Position numbers and translations under genes: made by a program
Part shown: piece by piece, positions 15,350-22,925 of the stretch
Position numbering within the stretch: the stretch's first letter is position 1
How the letters are laid out: every line of letters starts with the position of its first letter
The notes under the pieces: generated by a model
What the model was told of the DNA's origin: nothing
Database searches by the model: none
What the model saw: the letters and a program-made list of their open reading frames with translations, nothing else
NCBI GenBank assembly: GCA_022841505.1
Contig: JALHRK010000022.1
Span: forward strand, 1-35,969
Source: Saprospiraceae bacterium
GTDB taxonomy: Bacteria > Bacteroidota > Bacteroidia > Chitinophagales > Saprospiraceae
Length of the DNA stretch: 35,969 bases
Direction: 5' to 3'

Positions 15350-16429
15350 CTAAACCTTCGCCCCTCTTCCCCGCAACAAATGATCCGCCACCACCAACGC
15401 CGCCATCGCCTCCACAATCGGCACCGCGCGCGGCAGTACACACGGATCATGCCGCCCTTTTCCGCTAACCATCGCCGGTTCGCCCTGTTCATTCACCGAT
15501 TCCTGTTCGGCAACGATGGTCGCCACGGGTTTAAACGCCGCGCGGAAGTAAATATCCATGCCATTGGAGATGCCGCCCTGGATGCCGCCGGAGTGGTTGG
15601 TGCGCGTTTTGATGGCCCCGCCGTCGTTGTAGAACGCGTCGTTGTGTTCAGAGCCACGCAGGGTAACGCCTTCAAAGCCTGAACCGTATTCGAACCCCTT
15701 GCAGGCATTAATGCTCAGCATGGCTTTGCCGAGGTCGGCGTGCAGCTTGTCGAAAACCGGTTCGCCCAACCCTGCCGGGCAGTTTTGAATCACGCAACTC
15801 ACCACGCCCCCGATGGTGTCGCCGGCTTTGCGCACTTCGCGGATCAACGCTTCCATTTGTATGGCCATCTCCGGGTCGGGGCAGCGCACCGGGTTGCTTT
15901 CGGTGAGCAATAAATTCAGCGCTTCGTAAGGTTGTGCCAATTTCAGCTGCCCAACCTGGCTGACATAAGCCGAAACGCTTATCCCGTTCTCCATCAAAAA
16001 CAGTTTGGCAATAGCGCCCGCAGCAACCCGGGCCGCCGTTTCGCGCGCGGAAGAACGCCCGCCGCCCCGGTGGTCGCGCAGTCCAAACTTGCTTTGCCAC
16101 GTAAAATCGGCGTGCGAAGGCCGGAAAGCTTCCGCAATGTGGTTGTAATCCTGCGAGCGGGCGTCGGTATTGGGAATGACCATGGCAATGGGCGTTCCGG
16201 TGCTTTTTCCTTCAAAGATACCCGACAGGATTTGCACGGTATCGGATTCTTTCCGCTGGGTGACGATGGCCGATTGTCCCGGGCGCCGGCGGTCCAGCTC
16301 TGATTGTATGAAACCCTCGTCAATCGTTAAACCTGCGGGGCAACCATCCACCACCACGCCAATGGCGGCGCCGTGCGATTCACCAAAGGTGCTGATCCGA
16401 AAAACATTCCCAAAACTACTGCCGGCCAT
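15350..16429 (-). CDS. aroC: Chorismate synthase
   Basis: The 359-residue protein carries the family signatures: '[19 protein letters not shown]' near the start, '[19 protein letters not shown]' around 125-145, '[20 protein letters not shown]' around 285-305, and '[20 protein letters not shown]' near the end. It catalyses the last shared step of aromatic amino acid synthesis, from 5-enolpyruvylshikimate 3-phosphate to chorismate, using reduced FMN. The length is normal for the family. No other aro gene is adjacent. It is divergent from mutS2 (135 bases between starts) with a -7-like CAAAGGTA (read TACCTTTG) 20 bases upstream of the ATG. Confidence 0.97.
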   Translation of the reverse strand: MAGSSFGNVFRISTFGESHGAAIGVVVDGCPAGLTIDEGFIQSELDRRRPGQSAIVTQRKESDTVQILSGIFEGKSTGTPIAMVIPNTDARSQDYNHIAEAFRPSHADFTWQSKFGLRDHRGGGRSSARETAARVAAGAIAKLFLMENGISVSAYVSQVGQLKLAQPYEALNLLLTESNPVRCPDPEMAIQMEALIREVRKAGDTIGGVVSCVIQNCPAGLGEPVFDKLHADLGKAMLSINACKGFEYGSGFEGVTLRGSEHNDAFYNDGGAIKTRTNHSGGIQGGISNGMDIYFRAAFKPVATIVAEQESVNEQGEPAMVSGKGRHDPCVLPRAVPIVEAMAALVVADHLLRGRGAKV

Positions 16430-16448
16430 GTGCGCTTAATTTTATCCG

Positions 16449-16456
16449 CAAAGGTA
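16449..16456 (-). promoter_or_regulatory. -7 promoter element for aroC
   Basis: On the minus strand this reads TACCTTTG followed by C, a full match to TAnnTTTG, 19 bases before the ATG. The identical octamer occurs upstream of ndk. The -33 region is not clear. Confidence 0.5.
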
Positions 16457-16532
16457 GCGACTTCAAAGGAACTTTCTTTCCCGGGAAGCGTTTGTATTCC
16501 ACCTGCGAGCATGGGAGGAGGAGGAAAGTTTG

Positions 16533-16540
16533 TATTTTCG
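16533..16540 (+). promoter_or_regulatory. Possible -7 element for mutS2
   Basis: TATTTTCG matches TAnnTTTG at seven of eight positions and lies 24 bases before the ATG at 16565. This supports the shorter start over the long open frame that extends back into the divergent aroC gene. Confidence 0.35.
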
Positions 16541-16564
16541 CCCCGTGGCGTTAAACATTATAAA

Positions 16565-18946
16565 ATGGAACTGGAACCGAAGGATTTATACGAAAAATTA
16601 GAATTCAATAAGGTCATCGAACTGCTGGAGGAGGCTTGCCTGGGTGAACAGGGCCGGGAAGCCGTGCATCAGATTGTGCCGTTGGACGACCGCCTGGCCA
16701 TCGAGCGCCTGCTGGAGGAAGTGAAAGAATACAAGCTCACCATTGAGCAGAACGACCCTTTTCCCATCAAAACGTATTTCGAGATCACGGAAGACCTGCG
16801 CATGCTGGAAATTGTGGATTTCGTGCTGCCGGAAGAAGGATTTCGCCGCATCAACATCGTGTTGCTGTTTGTGCGCGACATGGTTCGGTTTTTCAACGCA
16901 GCGCGCCGCCTGATTTATCCCGCCCTCTACGACATCATCCGGCCTGTGCCTTTTGACGAAAGTCTGCTCGAAGCCATTGAACGCGTAATTGATGAAGACG
17001 GCAATATCCGGCCCGACGCTTCCCCAAAGTTGCTGAAAATCCGCAAAAGCATCCAGGCCCGGCAAAAGGAATTGGATAAAGTATTCCGGATGCTGGCCAA
17101 CGAATACCGCAACAAAGGCATGCTCAGCGACAACGTGGAGAGTTTCCGAAACGGCAGGCGGGTATTGAGTGTGCCTTCCGAACACAAACGCAAAATCAGG
17201 GGCATCATCCACGATGAATCCACAACGGGGAAGACAGCGTTCATCGAACCCGAACCCGTCATCGAAATCAACAACGACATTTTTGACCTCGAAACCGAAG
17301 AGCGCCGCGAAATTTACCGAATCCTGAAAGAATTGAGCACCACCGTGCGGCCTTACGTCCCGGTGATGCGCGACTACCAGGAACTCATCATCCGGTTCGA
17401 TCTCGTGCATGCCAAAGCCCGGTTGGCGGTGCGCATGAACGCGAATCTGCCGCGGTTGGTGAAGCGGTTGGTCATCAGCGTCCAGGATGCTTACCACCCG
17501 CTGTTGTATCTAAAAAACAAACAATCCGACAAAACGACGGTTCCTTTTACCCTGACTTTGTCGCAAAATAACAGAATCCTCATCCTAAGCGGGCCCAACG
17601 CCGGCGGTAAATCCGTCACGATGAAGTCGGTGGGGTTGTTGCAACTCATGCTCCAATGCGGCCTGCTCATCCCGGTGAGCCAGGAATCTGAAATGGGCGT
17701 ATTCAGCAAGTTTTTTGCCGACATCGGCGACCAGCAATCGCTTGAAGACGACCTCAGTACGTACAGTTCGAGGTTGGCGAATGCGCGCTTGTTTCTGGAA
17801 AACGCCGACGACCGCACGCTGGTGCTGATTGACGAATTTGGTTCGGGCACCGACCCGAAAATTGGGGGCGCCATTGCAGAAGGCGTACTGCGCGAGTTAA
17901 ATTTTCGGAAGGTTTTTGGAGTGATTACCACCCACTATTCCAACCTCAAGGTTTTTGCATTCAAAACAAAAGGCTTAGTCAACGGCTCTATGTTTTTTGA
18001 CAAAGACCACCTGTTGCCTACGTATGAATTGAAAGTCGGACGCCCGGGCAGCTCTTATGCATTCGAAATTGCAGAAAAAATTGGCCTCGACGACCGGGTG
18101 ATGCAATATGCGCGCCAGAAAATCGGTCAAAATGAAAAAGCGGTAGACGAGCTGCTGGTGGATTTGCAACGCGAAAAACAGGAGTCGGAAGAGCTGCTCA
18201 AAGAGCTGACGCAAAAGCAGCAACAACTCGATAAGCTGATCCGCAACTACGAACAACTGCACTTAGACCTCGAATTCCGGCGCAAAAAAGTGAAGTTAGA
18301 AACCAAGGAGAAGGACTTCGAGCAAACGGCGCAGCAAAACAAGGATTTCGAGCGCATCATCCGGGAAATCAAGGAAGCGCAAAACCTTGAAAAAGCGAAA
18401 GAACTGGCCATGAAAGCCAAAGAAAGCCGCCGCCAGATCGAAGAAGAAATTGTTCAGATCAAAGAAGAAATTTACCAACCCATCCGTTCCAATAAAAAAG
18501 CAGAAGTCAAAATCGGCGACTACGTCAAACTGCGCAGCGGTGGCGCCACGGGTTTGGTGGAAGCCATCGAAAAAGGCAAAGCAATCGTACTGATGGGGCA
18601 AATGCGCATGAAAATCAACTCTGCCGACTTATTGCAAGCCAACGAACCCCTCGACGTGCAATCGCACCGCAGCGTACAAACCGACGCGGTGCAACAGGCA
18701 GCAGCGTTCCAACCCAAAATTGACGTGCGCGGCATGCGCATGGAGGAAGCCATGAAAATGGTGGAAGAATTCGTGGATCGGGCAATTGTCAACGGCTCTG
18801 CAGAGTTGCGCATCGTTCACGGCAAAGGCGACGGTATCCTGCGCAAAGTGGTGCGTCAGAAAATACGGGAATACAATATGCCCGTGGAAATTTCGCATCC
18901 GCCGGCAGAGGATGGCGGGGATGGGGTGACGATTGTTAAAATTTGA
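16565..18946 (+). CDS. mutS2: MutS2 family ATPase/endonuclease
   Basis: The start at 16565 gives a 793-residue protein beginning 'MELEPKDLYEKLEFNKVIEL', the normal MutS2 N-terminus. An in-frame extension of 64 codons exists but overlaps aroC and is not conserved in style. It has a helical core domain (about 10-320), an ABC-type ATPase with Walker A GPNAGGKS (343-350) and Walker B 'LVLIDEFGSGTD' (D423-E424), a long coiled coil (about 515-640, rich in Glu, Lys and Gln), and a C-terminal Smr nuclease domain (about 717-793) with 'DVRGMRMEEA' and 'HGKGDGILR'. MutS2 acts on branched DNA to limit recombination and, in some bacteria, on collided ribosomes; which role applies here cannot be told. The stop codon lies inside an AT-rich repeat. 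Confidence 0.95.
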   Translation: MELEPKDLYEKLEFNKVIELLEEACLGEQGREAVHQIVPLDDRLAIERLLEEVKEYKLTIEQNDPFPIKTYFEITEDLRMLEIVDFVLPEEGFRRINIVLLFVRDMVRFFNAARRLIYPALYDIIRPVPFDESLLEAIERVIDEDGNIRPDASPKLLKIRKSIQARQKELDKVFRMLANEYRNKGMLSDNVESFRNGRRVLSVPSEHKRKIRGIIHDESTTGKTAFIEPEPVIEINNDIFDLETEERREIYRILKELSTTVRPYVPVMRDYQELIIRFDLVHAKARLAVRMNANLPRLVKRLVISVQDAYHPLLYLKNKQSDKTTVPFTLTLSQNNRILILSGPNAGGKSVTMKSVGLLQLMLQCGLLIPVSQESEMGVFSKFFADIGDQQSLEDDLSTYSSRLANARLFLENADDRTLVLIDEFGSGTDPKIGGAIAEGVLRELNFRKVFGVITTHYSNLKVFAFKTKGLVNGSMFFDKDHLLPTYELKVGRPGSSYAFEIAEKIGLDDRVMQYARQKIGQNEKAVDELLVDLQREKQESEELLKELTQKQQQLDKLIRNYEQLHLDLEFRRKKVKLETKEKDFEQTAQQNKDFERIIREIKEAQNLEKAKELAMKAKESRRQIEEEIVQIKEEIYQPIRSNKKAEVKIGDYVKLRSGGATGLVEAIEKGKAIVLMGQMRMKINSADLLQANEPLDVQSHRSVQTDAVQQAAAFQPKIDVRGMRMEEAMKMVEEFVDRAIVNGSAELRIVHGKGDGILRKVVRQKIREYNMPVEISHPPAEDGGDGVTIVKI

Positions 18947-19024
18947 AGATTAGTTAATTTGAAAATTTGAAAATTGAGGTGTGAACTCAATCTTCAAATT
19001 TTCAAATCTTCAAATCATCAAATT
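18940..19024. repeat. AT-rich 'atttgaa' hairpin spanning the stops of mutS2 and ndk
   Basis: Bases 18958-18978 pair with 18986-19006 (20 of 21 positions) around a 7-base loop, extended outward by further atttgaag/cttcaaat words. The TGA of mutS2 (18944-18946) and the TGA of ndk (19018-19020, minus strand) both lie within repeat words. The element fills the whole convergent gap. Confidence 0.9.
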
Positions 19025-19437
19025 ATTTCTTGTCCGGCAAAATGGAACGCAGATTCAATGGCCGCGTTTTCGTCTGAATCAGAGCCATGAACGGCGTTTT
19101 CGCCAACATTTTTTGCATAGAGCGCGCGAATGGTGCCTGGTTCAGCTTTAGCCGGATCGGTAGCGCCAATCAGTTTGCGAAAATCTTCCACGGCGTTGTC
19201 TTTTTCAAGAACTGCGGCCACAATCGGGCCCGAAGACATAAAATCAACTAATTCGCCGTAAAAAGGACGTTCTTTGTGAACGGCATAAAATGCGCCTGCT
19301 GTTTGAGCAGACATGCGCGTGAGCTTCATCGCCACAATGCGGAAACCCGCTTGGTTGATTTGAGCCAAAATTGCGCCAATATGTCCCGAAGCTACAGCGT
19401 CGGGTTTGATCATGGTGAACGTGCGGTTGCCTGTCAT
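19018..19437 (-). CDS. ndk: Nucleoside diphosphate kinase
   Basis: The start at 19437 gives 139 residues beginning '[20 protein letters not shown]', the usual family start; the open frame goes 11 codons further upstream without support. The phosphohistidine is His117 in '[12 protein letters not shown]', and the nucleotide-binding residues of 'MIKPDAV' and 'HKERPFY' are present. The enzyme passes phosphate between nucleoside tri- and diphosphates and keeps the NTP pools balanced. The final residues 'QEII' and stop run into the AT-rich repeat shared with mutS2. The gene is divergent from nrnA, and both have promoter-like elements in the 117 bases between the starts. Confidence 0.96.
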   Translation of the reverse strand: MTGNRTFTMIKPDAVASGHIGAILAQINQAGFRIVAMKLTRMSAQTAGAFYAVHKERPFYGELVDFMSSGPIVAAVLEKDNAVEDFRKLIGATDPAKAEPGTIRALYAKNVGENAVHGSDSDENAAIESAFHFAGQEII

Positions 19438-19487
19438 ATTCCTGATAGTTATGATAATTAGAAGGTACATGGGGTTAAAAAACGCCG

Positions 19488-19495
19488 CAAAGGTA
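19488..19495 (-). promoter_or_regulatory. -7 promoter element for ndk
   Basis: On the minus strand this reads TACCTTTG followed by C, a full consensus match 50 bases upstream of the ATG. It supports the 19437 start. A weak -33 (attg) lies 23 bases further upstream. Confidence 0.5.
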
Positions 19496-19525
19496 AGAAT
19501 CAGTCAATATTTTCATAACAATTTC

Positions 19526-19533
19526 TAATTTCG
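19526..19533 (+). promoter_or_regulatory. Possible -7 element for nrnA and the FKBP gene
   Basis: TAATTTCG matches TAnnTTTG at seven of eight positions, followed by C, and lies 21 bases before the ATG at 19555. It lies 30 bases from the divergent ndk element. Confidence 0.35.
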
Positions 19534-19554
19534 CACCCTGATTATAGCACGCGC

Positions 19555-20559
19555 ATGGAATACATTAGTGAAATACGGGCTCTTCTGGCTTCGCCCAAAG
19601 ACATCATCATTACCTCGCACCGCAATCCCGATGGCGACGCCCTGGGTGCTTCGCTTGCGCTTTATCATTATTTGATACAGTCGGGCCACCAGGTGCAGAT
19701 TCTTTTTCCATCGGATTACCCGGATTTTTTCGACTGGATGCCCGACATCAAGCGCATCCTTGATTTTGACAACAGCCCGGACGAATGCAAAGTCATTGCC
19801 GAAAGGGCGCAGATCGCTTTTTACCTCGACTTCAATTCCATTGACCGCATAGACAAGCTGGGCGAATTGCTCGATACGCTGAACATGCGCAAAATTATGA
19901 TTGACCACCACCTCTATCCGGAGCCGGCAGCCGAGTTCATTATTTCAGACACAACAGCGAGCTCCACCTGCGAGATGATTTTCGATTTTATTTGCGCGCT
20001 TGGGGATCGCAAAGCCATTAACCGGACCATCGGCGATTGCCTTTACACCGGGATTGTGACCGACACGGGATCTTTTAAATACAGCACTTCGCCAAAGTTG
20101 TTCCGCATCGTATCGGAGTTGCTGGAACTCGGGGTTGACGACTACGAATTGCAGGATCTTATTGCCAATAATTTGAATGAGAAGCAATTGCGACTGCTTG
20201 GGCATTGCCTCGATAACCGCATGGAAATCCTGCCGGAATTCAAAACCGGGATTATTTCGCTGACCAAAGAGGATTACGCCACCTTCGATATTCAACGGGG
20301 CGACACGGAAGGCATTGTGAATTACCTGCTCAAATTGCGGGAAATCCAGGTTGCCGCATTCTTTATGGAGCAACCCACCATTGTAAAAATGTCTTTCCGG
20401 TCAAAAGGCGATTTTTCTGTTCATGAACTGGCCCGGAAACACTTCAAAGGCGGCGGGCATAAAAACGCATCCGGTGGCTCTTCTTTTCAGAGCCTCAGTG
20501 CAACTTTGAAGCGTTTCAAAGGATTATTGCCGGAGTATGCAAACGAACTTAATCACTAA
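19555..20559 (+). CDS. nrnA: DHH-family phosphoesterase, NrnA-type (nanoRNase / pAp phosphatase)
   Basis: The 334-residue protein has the DHH/DHHA1 layout: 'TSHRNPDGDALGASLAL' (His22, Asp26, Asp28), Asp92 in 'FYLDFNSIDRID', the DHH triad 117-119 in 'MIDHHLYPEP', a further metal-site 'YTGIVTDTGSFKYS', and the DHHA1 motif 'GGGHKNASGG' (about 299-308). Proteins of this kind use manganese to degrade very short RNA oligonucleotides and to dephosphorylate 3'-phosphoadenosine 5'-phosphate. It is followed after 15 bases by an FKBP lipoprotein gene and probably shares its transcript. Confidence 0.93.
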   Translation: MEYISEIRALLASPKDIIITSHRNPDGDALGASLALYHYLIQSGHQVQILFPSDYPDFFDWMPDIKRILDFDNSPDECKVIAERAQIAFYLDFNSIDRIDKLGELLDTLNMRKIMIDHHLYPEPAAEFIISDTTASSTCEMIFDFICALGDRKAINRTIGDCLYTGIVTDTGSFKYSTSPKLFRIVSELLELGVDDYELQDLIANNLNEKQLRLLGHCLDNRMEILPEFKTGIISLTKEDYATFDIQRGDTEGIVNYLLKLREIQVAAFFMEQPTIVKMSFRSKGDFSVHELARKHFKGGGHKNASGGSSFQSLSATLKRFKGLLPEYANELNH

Positions 20560-20574
20560 TTTATACCTACTTTT

Positions 20575-21468
20575 ATGAGAATCACTTTGTTTTTGTTATT
20601 GCTGGGCGCCATTTTAGTGGCTTCCTGCCAACCGGAAAAGCAGAAAACAAGCCAGGGCTACGAATATATCGTGCATAAAAGCGCGGGGGCTGAGAAGCCG
20701 AATTCGGGCGACTACGTCTATTTTCATGCCTACGTCCGCAATGGCGATTCCGTCGTCATGAATACCCGTACGCAGCCTCAGTTGCCGCATTTTCAATTAT
20801 CTGACCCTACTGCGCCAAAAGACCCTGCACAACAGGCTTCACCAGTAGAAGATGTACTCCGCATGTTAGGAGTTGGCGACAGTGCGACCATTTTTATTCC
20901 GTTGGATACGGTAAAAAACAAACCTGCCGGATTTGAAGATGCTGCGATGCTTTACTACGATATCGTGTTGGTAGACATCAAAACAAACGAAGAGTACATG
21001 GCAGACATGGCGAAAGAACGCGAAGTTAAAATGGCGGAAGCGGAAGTAACCATGGCAAGATTACCTGAAATTGAAGCATCTGCAGCAGATGTACTCAAGA
21101 AATACAAATCAGGCGCGCTGGCAAGCCAGATCAAAACGACTGCTTCCGGCCTTAAATACCTGATTCAGGAAGAAGGCACCGGTCCGGCGCCTGCTCTTGG
21201 AAAGCCAATCACGGTTCATTATCATGGATTATTGGCGGATGGCAAAATGTTCGACAGTTCTTTCGGACGCGGCGAACCCATCGAGTTTCCCCTTGGCGTA
21301 GGTCAGGTGATTCCGGGTTGGGATGAAGGCCTTTCCCTGATGAAACAAGGCGGTAAAGCCACCCTCTTTATTCCTTACCAACTTGCTTACGGAGAGGCAG
21401 GCAGCCCACCGGTAATTCCTCCCAAAGCCGAACTGATTTTTTATGTTGAAGTGGTGAAAGCGCAGTAG
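20575..21468 (+). CDS. FKBP-type peptidyl-prolyl isomerase lipoprotein
   Basis: The 297-residue product has a lipoprotein signal with lipobox 'LVASC' (Cys18). The first FKBP-like segment (about 25-135) is degenerate: 'YVYFHAYVRNGDSVVMNTR' and 'LRMLGVGDSATIFIPLDTV' keep the fold pattern but not the usual active-site residues. A helical linker (about 140-180) leads to a complete FKBP domain (about 185-297) with 'VHYHGLLADGKMFDSSFGRG', 'GVGQVIPGWDEGLSLMKQGG' and 'LAYGEAGSPPVIPPKAELIF'. It should catalyse proline isomerisation during folding of exported proteins, anchored in an envelope membrane. It follows nrnA by 15 bases, and the stop is followed at once by an AT-rich repeat leading into prfB. 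Confidence 0.93.
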   Translation: MRITLFLLLLGAILVASCQPEKQKTSQGYEYIVHKSAGAEKPNSGDYVYFHAYVRNGDSVVMNTRTQPQLPHFQLSDPTAPKDPAQQASPVEDVLRMLGVGDSATIFIPLDTVKNKPAGFEDAAMLYYDIVLVDIKTNEEYMADMAKEREVKMAEAEVTMARLPEIEASAADVLKKYKSGALASQIKTTASGLKYLIQEEGTGPAPALGKPITVHYHGLLADGKMFDSSFGRGEPIEFPLGVGQVIPGWDEGLSLMKQGGKATLFIPYQLAYGEAGSPPVIPPKAELIFYVEVVKAQ

Positions 21469-21571
21469 TGATTTGAAGATTTGATGATTTGAAAATTTGA
21501 TGATTGGAGCCATTTCCCATCATCAAATTTTCAAATCCCCAATTTTCAAATTTTCAAATCTTCAAATTTTC
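21469..21571. repeat. AT-rich 'atttgaa' hairpin between the FKBP gene and prfB
   Basis: A perfect 19-bp inverted repeat (21486-21504 with 21519-21537, 14-base loop) is flanked by more copies of the same words. It begins at the base after the FKBP stop and ends four bases before the prfB ATG, so the whole prfB leader is repeat sequence and no ordinary promoter fits in the gap. Confidence 0.9.
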
Positions 21572-21574
21572 GTT

Positions 21575-22670
21575 ATGACTATCGAGCAATTAAAAAATGT
21601 AAAAGACCGATTAGGTGTTCTGGGGAGGTATCTTTGACGTCCAGGGACGATTGATACAAATTGAAGAAAAAGAACAACAATCCCTTGACCCCAACTTCTG
21701 GAATGATCCGAAAGCTGCCGAAGCGGTGCTTAAGGACATGAAAATGCACAAAAACTGGGTTCGGCAATACCAGGTTACTGCCGGCCATGTAGACGACCTC
21801 GAAGTGCTGTACGAGTTTTTCCGAGAAGGAGAAGCCACAGAAATTGAGGTTGACGCCAAATATAAGGAAGCCCTCGAATCCGTCGAGGAACTGGAATTCC
21901 GATCCACCCTCAACCGCCCCGAAGACGAACTCGGGTGCATCCTCGAAATCAACGCCGGTGCCGGCGGCACTGAAAGCTGCGACTGGTCGGAAATGCTCCT
22001 GCGCATGTACACCATGTGGGCCGAACGCAGTGGGTTCAAAGTGACGGAACTCAACCGTCAGGACGGTGATATGGCGGGCATTAAATCAGTAGAAATTGAA
22101 GTGGAAGGCGACTTCGCTTACGGATGGCTCAAAGGCGAAAACGGCGTACACCGCCTGGTGCGCGTGAGCCCGTTCAATTCGCAGGGCAAACGCATGACTT
22201 CCTTCTCTTCCGTCTTTGTACACCCCATGGTGGACGAACGCATTCAGGTGGACATCAACCCAGTTGACCTGGAATGGGACACCTTCCGCGCAAGCGGCGC
22301 AGGCGGGCAGCACGTTAACCGGACGGAATCTGCGGTGCGGGTACGACATTTGCCCAGCGGCTTGGTCGTAGAATGCCAGCAGGAACGCAGCCAGATCCAG
22401 AACCGCGAAACCGCGATGCGCATGTTGCGGTCAAAACTCTACGAACTGGAACTGAAAAAGCAAATGGCGGAACGCGAAAAAGTGGAAGCCGGCAAAATGA
22501 AAAATGAGTGGGGCTCGCAAATTCGTAGCTATGTGCTCGACGACCGTCGCGTGAAAGACCACCGCACCGGCCACCAAACCAGCCAAACGGATGCCGTGCT
22601 GGACGGGGATTTGGACGGGTTTTTGAAGGCGTTTTTGATGCACCGGGACGACGTAGGGGCAATTGATTAA
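21575..22670 (+). CDS. prfB: Peptide chain release factor 2, expressed by programmed +1 frameshift
   Basis: The coding sequence is join(21575..21634, 21636..22670), 364 residues. The first frame gives 'MTIEQLKNVKDRLGVLGRYL' and reaches TGA at 21635-21637; shifting +1 at CTT continues with 'DVQGRLIQIEEKEQQ'. The second frame has the release-factor features: stop-recognition tripeptide SPF (about 198-200 in 'RVSPFNSQGKRMTSFSS') and the GGQ catalytic motif (about 243-245 in 'RASGAGGQHVNRTESAVR'). RF2 ends translation at UGA and UAA codons. The frameshift makes synthesis depend on RF2 shortage at the UGA. The last residues 'GAID' and the TAA stop come from the caattgattaattg repeat array that follows. 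A shorter frame starting at 21615 would lack the true N-terminus. Confidence 0.96.
21621..21638 (+). promoter_or_regulatory. prfB programmed +1 frameshift site
   Basis: The bases tggggaggtatctttgac hold a Shine-Dalgarno-like GGGGAGG, a 3-base spacer TAT, the slippery CTT (21632-21634) and in-frame TGA followed by C. This is the classic layout of bacterial prfB: when RF2 is scarce the ribosome slips from CUU to UUU and continues in the +1 frame. Confidence 0.95.
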
Positions 22671-22925
22671 TTGCCCCGTCCCATAACGGCAATTGATTAA
22701 TTGCCCCGCCCATAACGGCAATTGATTAATTGCCCCGCCCATAACGGCAATTGATTAATTGCCCTGCCCATAACGGCAATTGATTAATTGCCCCGTCCCA
22801 TAACGGCAATTGATTAATTTACCCTATACGGGCAATTGATTAATTTACCCTATACGGGCAATTGATTAATTGCCTACCCCATACGGGCGCCTATCCCCAT
22901 ACGGGCAATTGATTAATTGCCCCTA
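22656..22925. repeat. Array of nine 'caattgattaatt' hairpins filling a convergent gap
   Basis: The 13-base core begins at 22660, 22690, 22719, 22748, 22777, 22807, 22833, 22859 and 22907, so spacing is 29-30 at first, then 26, then 48 where one unit is reduced to gggcgcctatccccatac. Each early unit forms a hairpin ggggcaatt-gatt-aattgcccc (9-bp stem), with 'cccataac' between. Later units drift to 'taccctatac'. The array begins inside prfB and carries its stop; the stop of the opposing gene (22923-22925) is also at its edge. Confidence 0.95.

Noticed and set aside
16373-16564. 64-codon N-terminal extension of MutS2
   Set aside because: It overlaps aroC and its promoter; the shorter form starts at the normal MutS2 N-terminus and has a promoter-like element just upstream.
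22656-22925. CRISPR array
   Set aside because: Units are regular but the stretches between cores are about 13-17 bases and nearly identical to each other; CRISPR spacers are longer and unique. There are no cas genes.
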